Below, in pieces: positions 57,933 to 64,000 of a stretch of DNA of 64,000 bases. The number at the start of each line of letters is the position of its first letter. The stretch's first letter is position 1. The notes below the pieces were generated by a model. It had not been told where the DNA came from. It was given only the letters and a program-made list of their open reading frames with translations, and did not search any database. The DNA is from Clostridioides difficile CD160 (GTDB taxonomy: Bacteria; Bacillota; Clostridia; Peptostreptococcales; Peptostreptococcaceae): contig NZ_AVHW01000096.1 in the NCBI RefSeq assembly GCF_000449425.2, forward strand, positions 124,001-188,000, in the 5' to 3' direction. Made by a program: the position numbers and the translations under genes.

Positions 57933-59288
57933 TTAGTATTCTTTTCTCTTGCTTGAAGATAGGATTCCTAATTCTTCACGATATTTGGCAACTGTTCTTC
58001 TTGCAACATTGATTCCTTTTTCTTTTAGTAACTTAGATATATGGTCATCACTTAAAGGTTTCTTTTTATTTTCGTCTTTTATTGTTTCCTTTATAATTTT
58101 TTTTATGCTTGTACTAGATGCCATTTCATTATTCTCAGTTTCAATAGCACTACTAAAGAAGTATCTAAATTCATACACGCCAAAAGGTGTCAGCATATAT
58201 TTACCATTTACACCTCTACTTATAGTAGATTCATGGAATTCTAATTTTTCTGCTATGTCCTTCATTTTTAAGGGTTTTATATATTTTGTCCCTTTTCTCA
58301 AGAATTCATCTTGAGCTTTTACTATTTCTTCTGCAATCTTAAGTACTGTAGTTTTCCTACTCTCTATATTCTTCATAAGTCCTGTTGCTGAATTTAGTCT
58401 TTCTTTTATAAATTCTTTTGCACTTTCATCAGACTGTGAATTTTTTAATATGTCTTTATAATAACTATTGATTCTTATCTGATAAGAATCTTTTTCATTT
58501 AAATATACAATAAATTCATCATCAATTTTTTCTACTGTTACATCGGGTTGAATGTATACACTTTTTTCTACTGAACAAGTTCTTCCTGGTTTTGGGTCTA
58601 ATGTCTTAATTATATTTATCAGTTCAACGCATTTTTGTAGTGACATATTGTATTTTTTACTTATCTCTTTATATTTATTATTTGCAATCAAATTTAAGTC
58701 TTTTGTAACGATTTCCTCTAAAATTTCATTATATATTCCTAAACTTGCCATTTGAATCATCAGACATTCTGAAAGACTTCTTGCTCCTACTCCACTAGGT
58801 TCCAACTGCTGAACACTAATCAAACATTTTTCAAAAAGTTCCTCATCTATCTTTAAAGTATCAACAATTACTTTTTCCTCAGTTCTTAAATACCCATCTT
58901 CATCTAAACTGTCAATTATATACTCACAGACTTCCAATTCTTTATCTGTCAGTTTATATAAGCTTATCTGAAATTTTAAATCCTCATATAAATTTGACGA
59001 ATATTTAACTAAATTTTCTAGATTAACTTCATTATCGGGATTATAGCTTATCTCTGTTCTGTCTAAACGTCTTGACTTATCCATATCTTTTATATATTCT
59101 TCCCAATTTATCTCCCCACTTTTTTCAACTTCAACTAATGGGTTATTCTCTGCTTCTTTTTTAATCTCTTCTTCTAATTCTAACTTACTCATATTTAATA
59201 TTGATAATGATTGCTTGAGTTGTGTAGTCATTATTAGCTTCTGAGACTGAGTTAACTCTAGACTATTATTAAAATTCATTCTGCTCAC
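57933..59288 (-). CDS. rpoN: RNA polymerase sigma-54 factor
   Basis: 451 residues. An N-terminal glutamine-rich activator region (SLELTQSQKLIMTTQLKQSL) is followed by the core-binding domain and a C-terminal RpoN box RRTVAKYREELGI, with the HTH at about 340-370. It directs RNA polymerase to -24/-12 promoters of genes needing AAA+ activators. It is followed by a long gap before cggR. Confidence 0.97.
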   Translation of the reverse strand: MSRMNFNNSLELTQSQKLIMTTQLKQSLSILNMSKLELEEEIKKEAENNPLVEVEKSGEINWEEYIKDMDKSRRLDRTEISYNPDNEVNLENLVKYSSNLYEDLKFQISLYKLTDKELEVCEYIIDSLDEDGYLRTEEKVIVDTLKIDEELFEKCLISVQQLEPSGVGARSLSECLMIQMASLGIYNEILEEIVTKDLNLIANNKYKEISKKYNMSLQKCVELINIIKTLDPKPGRTCSVEKSVYIQPDVTVEKIDDEFIVYLNEKDSYQIRINSYYKDILKNSQSDESAKEFIKERLNSATGLMKNIESRKTTVLKIAEEIVKAQDEFLRKGTKYIKPLKMKDIAEKLEFHESTISRGVNGKYMLTPFGVYEFRYFFSSAIETENNEMASSTSIKKIIKETIKDENKKKPLSDDHISKLLKEKGINVARRTVAKYREELGILSSSKRKEY

Positions 59289-59321
59289 CTCTCAATTTTA
59301 TTAAACTTATTTTTATAAAAG

Positions 59322-59383
59322 AAAAACCCTCCTGTATATGTATATTCTATCATTTAAAATATACCTTATGCAAAAGGGTTTTT
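59322..59383 (-). terminator. Terminator of the molybdenum-hydroxylase operon
   Basis: AAAAACCCT (59322-59330) pairs with AGGGTTTTT (59375-59383), with an inner stem GTATATT/AATATAC. It lies between the hydroxylase stop and rpoN. Confidence 0.8.
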
Positions 59384-59431
59384 TTTATTTACAATTTCAT
59401 CTATTTTTTTATTTAATATTTCTTTTTTTTG

Positions 59432-61993
59432 TTACTTTTTTTTACTATATGGAGTATTTTGTAGTGGTAGTTCAGTTCTAAACTCTTTATCAAATACATA
59501 ATAGGCATTTTGCACTGCTGGTGCTGTAGGAACTGTACAAATTTCTCCTACACCTTTTGCTCCATAAGCTAGTAAATCTTTGTTCTTTTCAACTATTACA
59601 GCTTGTATTTCTGGTATATCTGTAGACTTAAATAAACCTAGTGTACCAAATTTAGCTGTAGGCACAGAATCTACTACTGGGTAATCCTCAGTTAGAGCAT
59701 ATCCAAGACCCATAACTACTCCACCTTCTATTTGACCCTCTAAACTGATTGGATTTATAGCTCTTCCAACGTCATGTGCTGCTACTACTTTCTCCAATTT
59801 TCCATTTTCATCTAGCATTACAACTTGTGTAGCATATCCATAAGCAACATGGCTTACTGGATTTTCTTTATCACAACCCATTTTATCTGTAATACTTGCA
59901 TATTCTCCGTAAAACTCTTCTCCATCTAAATCATGTAAAGTTTTACCAGATTCCAAAGTTTCTTTTAATTTATTTGATGCAACTTTAGTGGCTTCCCCTG
60001 TAAATACGGTCTGTCTTGAAGCCGTAGTATTCCCAGAGTCTGGTGTCAAATGAGTATCTGGAACTTCATGCACTATACTTTCAGGTGGTAAACCAGTAGC
60101 CTCACAAACTACTTGAGTCATAACAGTACCAAGACCTTGACCTATACAAGAAGCACTTGTTCTTATATGAACTCTTCCATCTTTTATTACTAGTCTGCAT
60201 CTTCCAACATCAGGTATACCAACGCCAACTCCACTATTTTTCATTGCACAAGCTATACCTGCACGTGGATGCTTTTCATACTCTTCTTTCACAGCTTCTA
60301 GTGTTTCTGCCATTGCTGTTCCTTCATCTGCAAATTGACCATTTGGTAAAACTTGACCAGGTCTTATTGCATTTTTATACCTTATTTCCCAAGGTGATAT
60401 CCCTGCCATTTCAGCAAGTAAATTTAGGTTACATTCTGTTGCAAAACAACTCTGTGTAACTCCAAAACCTCTAAATGCTCCACCAGGAGGATTGTTAGTG
60501 TATACTGCTGTTCCTGTTATATCAATATCTTGATAGTTGTATGGTCCTGCTGCATGAGTACACAATCTTTGTAGTACTGGACCTCCAAGAGATGCATATG
60601 CACCTGTATCAGATATTATAGTTGCTTTCATACCTGTTAAATATCCATTTTCATCACATGCTGTCGTAAATTCCATTTCTGTGGCATGTCGTTTAGGATG
60701 AACAATAATACTTTCTTTTCTTGTTAGCTGTACCTTCACAAATCTTTTCGTATGATAAGCAAGTAAGGCTGCATGGTGTTGAACACTCATATCTTCTTTT
60801 CCACCAAATCCTCCACCTACCATTTTATTTATCACTCTTACCTTCTCATGTGGAAGCCCTAACATATCTGCACATTCATGTTGAGTAGCAAATACCCCTT
60901 GGTCTGTTGAATAGATTATTACTCCATCTTCTTCATAAGGACCAGCTACTGCGCACTCAGGCTCTAAAAATGCGTGTTCTGTAGCAGGTGTAGTATATCT
61001 TTTAGTTACAACATATTTTGAATTTTCTATCTTTTCTTCAGCGTTTCCTCTTACTAAATGTTCCTTAACAAGTACATTACCTGTCTCATGTATCTTTGGA
61101 GCATCCTCTCTAAGAGCATCTGCTGTAGTACTCAATGGTGTTAATTCTTCATAATCTATCTTAACTAGTTTTTTTGCTTCTTCCAATGCCTCTCTAGTTT
61201 CTGCTGCTACTAAGACTATTCCATCGCCTAAATATCTAGTTATTTCACCTTCTGGTATTAAAGTATCCCAATCCTTCTTTAAGTGACCTACTTTTATAGT
61301 TCCTGGAATGTCTTTAGCTGTTAGAACTGCAACAACTCCTGGATAAGCTTTTGCTTCTTCTATATCTATTTTTTTGACTAAAGCTCTAGGATATTTTGCT
61401 CTAACTGCTGAACCATAAATCATACCCTCAATTCTCATATCATCTACATATTCAGAATATCCAAGTGCTTTACCTACTGCATCAACTCTAGGAAGATTTT
61501 CACCTACTAGACCTTTACAGTTTACTTTTGGTACATCTATATCTTCTCTAAAAATCTTTGCTGCTAAATCAACAGCTTTAATTATTTTTACATACCCTGT
61601 ACATCTACATATATTACCTTTTAAGGCTTTCTTTATATCATCTTCAGTAGGATTATTGTTAACGTCTATGAGTGCTTTTGAACTAATTACCATACCTGGA
61701 ATACAAAATCCACATTGTACAGCTCCTTGGCTAGCAAAAGAATATGCAAAAACATCTCTTTCTCTTTCTGATAATCCCTCTATAGTCGTTATGTTTTTTC
61801 CAGCTAATTTATCAGTTTTAAATACACATGCTTTAGTTGCTTTACCATCTATTATAACCATACATGTTCCACAAGCACCTTCTGAACATCCATTTTTAAC
61901 TGAAGTTATATTCATATCTTCTCTAAGGAAGTCTAAAAGTTTTTTGCCTTCTTTTGCAACAACTTTCTTTCCATTTAATATAAATTCTACCAT
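59432..61993 (-). CDS. Molybdenum hydroxylase (xanthine dehydrogenase-like), fused 2Fe-2S and Mo subunits
   Basis: 853 residues. The two [2Fe-2S] motifs are NGCSEGACGTCMV and QCGFCIPGMV...CRCTGY (residues 1-150). The Mo-cofactor domain follows (about 165-850) with FGGKEDMSVQH and, near the end, GAKGVGEICTVPTAP, which holds the catalytic Glu. No FAD subunit is fused or adjacent in view. The neighbours hydantoinase and PreA point to purine/hydantoin breakdown, perhaps a selenium-dependent enzyme. It overlaps the hydantoinase gene by seven bases. Confidence 0.9.
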   Translation of the reverse strand: MVEFILNGKKVVAKEGKKLLDFLREDMNITSVKNGCSEGACGTCMVIIDGKATKACVFKTDKLAGKNITTIEGLSERERDVFAYSFASQGAVQCGFCIPGMVISSKALIDVNNNPTEDDIKKALKGNICRCTGYVKIIKAVDLAAKIFREDIDVPKVNCKGLVGENLPRVDAVGKALGYSEYVDDMRIEGMIYGSAVRAKYPRALVKKIDIEEAKAYPGVVAVLTAKDIPGTIKVGHLKKDWDTLIPEGEITRYLGDGIVLVAAETREALEEAKKLVKIDYEELTPLSTTADALREDAPKIHETGNVLVKEHLVRGNAEEKIENSKYVVTKRYTTPATEHAFLEPECAVAGPYEEDGVIIYSTDQGVFATQHECADMLGLPHEKVRVINKMVGGGFGGKEDMSVQHHAALLAYHTKRFVKVQLTRKESIIVHPKRHATEMEFTTACDENGYLTGMKATIISDTGAYASLGGPVLQRLCTHAAGPYNYQDIDITGTAVYTNNPPGGAFRGFGVTQSCFATECNLNLLAEMAGISPWEIRYKNAIRPGQVLPNGQFADEGTAMAETLEAVKEEYEKHPRAGIACAMKNSGVGVGIPDVGRCRLVIKDGRVHIRTSASCIGQGLGTVMTQVVCEATGLPPESIVHEVPDTHLTPDSGNTTASRQTVFTGEATKVASNKLKETLESGKTLHDLDGEEFYGEYASITDKMGCDKENPVSHVAYGYATQVVMLDENGKLEKVVAAHDVGRAINPISLEGQIEGGVVMGLGYALTEDYPVVDSVPTAKFGTLGLFKSTDIPEIQAVIVEKNKDLLAYGAKGVGEICTVPTAPAVQNAYYVFDKEFRTELPLQNTPYSKKK

Positions 61994-63378
61994 TCTCTAG
62001 CCCCCTTTGTTAGACGCCTATTTATATATCTCCCACTTGGAGTATTGCAGATTAATTCTTCCTCTCTAACTACTTCTTTTCCTCTTAAGTAAACATGTTC
62101 TATTTGACAATCCACTTCATACCCTTCATAAGGTGTATAATCTACATTTTGCAATTGTTTTTTTGCTTCTATTTTAGATTTCTTGTTTGGATTTAAGACT
62201 AATATATCTGCGTCACTACCTATTTCTATAGTTCCTTTATTAGGATACATTCCAAATAATTTTGCTGCATTAGTTGATGTTACTTCTACCATCTTATTGA
62301 TAGATATTTTATTTTTACATACTCCATATGTGTATAAAAGACTCATCCTATGTTCTACACCTGGAGAACCATTCGGTATTTTGCTGAAATCGTTTATTCC
62401 AAGTTCCTTCTGTCTCCTATAATTAAAAGAGCAGTGGTCTGTTCCTATAGTATCTATCTGATTATCTGAAATAGCATTCCATAATATTTCATTATTTTCC
62501 TTATTTCTTAAAGGTGGTGACATTACATACTTAGCACTTTCAAATCCATCTAAATCATATAATTCATCATTTAATAGAAGGTATTGAGGACAAGTTTCAA
62601 CTATTACATCCACACCTCTTTGCTTAGCTTTTAAAACTTCTTCCAAGGATTCTTTACAACTTAGATGAACTACATATACCTTAGAGTTTGCAACTTCAGC
62701 TATCTTCATAAGTCTTGAAGTAGCTTCTGCTTCAAGTATAGCTGGTCTAGTTAATTGATGGTACTTTGGAGATAAATTATTTTCTGCCCTTGCTTTATCC
62801 ACAAGTTCACATATTATATCCCCATTTTCACAATGGAATCCAATAATTCCACCTATCTCTTCTGCTTTTCTCAGAGCTTCAAATATGACACCATCATCAA
62901 CTTGGAGACTTCCTTTATATGCCATATACAATTTAAATGAAGATACACCCTCTTTTACCATATCTTCCATTTCATTACAAACTGAGTCATTCCAGTCTAT
63001 TATAGCCATGTGAAAACCATAATCTGAGTAGGATTTATCTTTGGCTTTTTCATGCCATTCTTCTAATCCTTCTTTTAAAGAGCATCCTTTAGCTTGTGTA
63101 GCAAAATCTAATATAGTAGTAGTTCCTCCAACTATAGCAGCTTTTGTACCTGTCTCAAAGTTATCTGCTGTCTTAGTAACCCCTGTATCTAAGTCAAAGT
63201 GAGTGTGTGTATCTATACCTCCTGGTATAACATAAGAATCACTAACATCGACTATGTCATCATTTTCTTTTGATATATCAAAACCTATATCGACTATTTT
63301 TTCATATTCTATTCTTACATCTGCACAGTAAGTTTTTTCACTTGTTACTACTTTCCCGCCTTTTAAAACAATTCCCAT
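61987..63378 (-). CDS. D-hydantoinase / dihydropyrimidinase
   Basis: 463 residues of the amidohydrolase superfamily. IDTHTHFDLD gives zinc ligands, SSFKLYMAYKG the carboxylated Lys, HCENGD and VVHLSCKE further His ligands, and GTDHCSFN the catalytic Asp. It opens the ring of dihydropyrimidines or hydantoins. It is coupled to the hydroxylase gene downstream and preceded by the PreA-like gene. Confidence 0.92.
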   Translation of the reverse strand: MGIVLKGGKVVTSEKTYCADVRIEYEKIVDIGFDISKENDDIVDVSDSYVIPGGIDTHTHFDLDTGVTKTADNFETGTKAAIVGGTTTILDFATQAKGCSLKEGLEEWHEKAKDKSYSDYGFHMAIIDWNDSVCNEMEDMVKEGVSSFKLYMAYKGSLQVDDGVIFEALRKAEEIGGIIGFHCENGDIICELVDKARAENNLSPKYHQLTRPAILEAEATSRLMKIAEVANSKVYVVHLSCKESLEEVLKAKQRGVDVIVETCPQYLLLNDELYDLDGFESAKYVMSPPLRNKENNEILWNAISDNQIDTIGTDHCSFNYRRQKELGINDFSKIPNGSPGVEHRMSLLYTYGVCKNKISINKMVEVTSTNAAKLFGMYPNKGTIEIGSDADILVLNPNKKSKIEAKKQLQNVDYTPYEGYEVDCQIEHVYLRGKEVVREEELICNTPSGRYINRRLTKGAREW

Positions 63379-63594
63379 ATAGACTCCACCTTACTTATAA
63401 CGTATCAATTTATTTTATCTCAAGCAATTAACTTAAAGTAATTTTACTAAAACCCTTATACCACCTAAACTGTACTAGAATAGTTTTGTATATTGCTTTA
63501 TATTAGATTATTGCTATAGCTAGTCTATTAATCTCATATATTTATCATCTCAGTACATATTACTCTAAGTTAATTATTAAATTTTTATACAATA
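63379..63594. other. Gap between hydantoinase and PreA-like genes
   Basis: About 215 AT-rich bases. A promoter for hydantoinase may lie here. Nothing else is seen. Confidence 0.35.
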
Positions 63595-64000
63595 TTATTC
63601 ATTTACAGCTTCTACTTGATTGTAGCAGATGCTTAAAGCTCCTTTTGGACATCTAGTTACACATAGTCCACATCCAAAACACTTGTCTGCATCTATATTT
63701 AATTTATCTGTAACTTCTAATGCTTCGTATACACAGCTTGTTACACATTGTTTACATTTGATACACTTGTTATCATCTACAACTGGAGCTACTGAATGAG
63801 TTCTAAATCCTCTAGCTGCCATTTTCTTATGAGTTAATCCTTTTATTTCATTAACATCAGAATATCCATTTTCATCTAAAAATTCATTTAATTCTTTAGC
63901 AATTTTTCCATAGATAGAAGGCCCTTTAAGAATTGCTTCTGTACATACTTGAACAGCACTTGCTCCAGCCATCATCATTTCAGCTACATCTTTTCCACAA
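63595..64000 (-). CDS. PreA-like dihydropyrimidine dehydrogenase subunit, C-terminal part (cut by window edge)
   Basis: The frame stays open to base 64000. The visible part reads CGKDVAEMMMAGASAVQVCT, the end of the flavin TIM barrel, then a linker and two 4Fe-4S motifs (CIKCKQCVTSC and CFGCGLCVTRCP). This matches NAD-dependent dihydropyrimidine dehydrogenase subunit PreA, or a related dihydroorotate-dehydrogenase-like protein. Its partner would lie outside the window. The hydantoinase downstream fits pyrimidine reduction and ring opening. Confidence 0.85.
   Translation of the reverse strand, partial: CGKDVAEMMMAGASAVQVCTEAILKGPSIYGKIAKELNEFLDENGYSDVNEIKGLTHKKMAARGFRTHSVAPVVDDNKCIKCKQCVTSCVYEALEVTDKLNIDADKCFGCGLCVTRCPKGALSICYNQVEAVNE

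Overview
The window is a low-GC Firmicute chromosome that looks like Clostridioides difficile or a very close relative. The tmRNA proteolysis tag reads ADDNFAIAA. The order rpoN-cggR-gap-pgk-tpiA-gpmI-eno-secG ... rnr ... smpB-ssrA, and a molybdenum hydroxylase/hydantoinase/PreA cluster, match what I recall for that species. No species-level search could be run.

Layout. 1-5.1 kb: a fructose-type PTS (regulator, EIIABC, class II aldolase) on the minus strand. 5.1-15.2 kb: an accessory-looking stretch with a 15-copy hexamer repeat, an ABC importer operon containing a PP2C-like phosphatase, small membrane proteins with an XRE regulator, a 40-residue hydrophobic peptide, a DJ-1/PfpI protein and a WYL regulator. 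15.29-34.30 kb: a roughly 19-kb element bounded by a perfect 20-bp duplication of the ssrA 3' end. 34.3-49.8 kb: ssrA, smpB, an AIM24-like protein, an ABC exporter, rnr and assorted small genes. 49.9-59.3 kb: the glycolytic genes, cggR and rpoN. 59.4-64 kb: molybdenum hydroxylase, hydantoinase and PreA genes.

The element is the main point of interest. Its core resembles a phage satellite (PICI-like): a tyrosine integrase and a double-XRE repressor face one way, and a small XRE protein, an excisionase-like protein, a replisome organiser and a DnaB-like helicase face the other way across three near-palindromic operators. No capsid, terminase or tail genes are present. Its left half is a type I (I-B-like) CRISPR-Cas locus, cas5-cas6-cas8-cas7-cas3 with no cas1, cas2 or cas4, plus an array of 26 repeats. 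The right end carries a TIR / MazG / EVE-like-PD(D/E)XK gene cluster that looks like a second defence module.

A repeat-19 nt-repeat mini-array of degenerate repeats lies between cas3 and the leader. Its short spacer matches, 15 of 17 positions and next to a CCG trinucleotide, the promoter of a 39-codon peptide gene divergent from the cas operon. This is the layout expected of a CreTA-like, Cascade-repressed toxin module, here with toxin and guide at opposite ends of the cas operon. That reading is an inference and needs testing.

Degenerate copies of the ssrA-proximal sequence near 13.1 and 31.0 kb, and reciprocal decay of one gene pair at 11.3-11.8 and 30.4-30.9 kb, suggest repeated insertion at ssrA.
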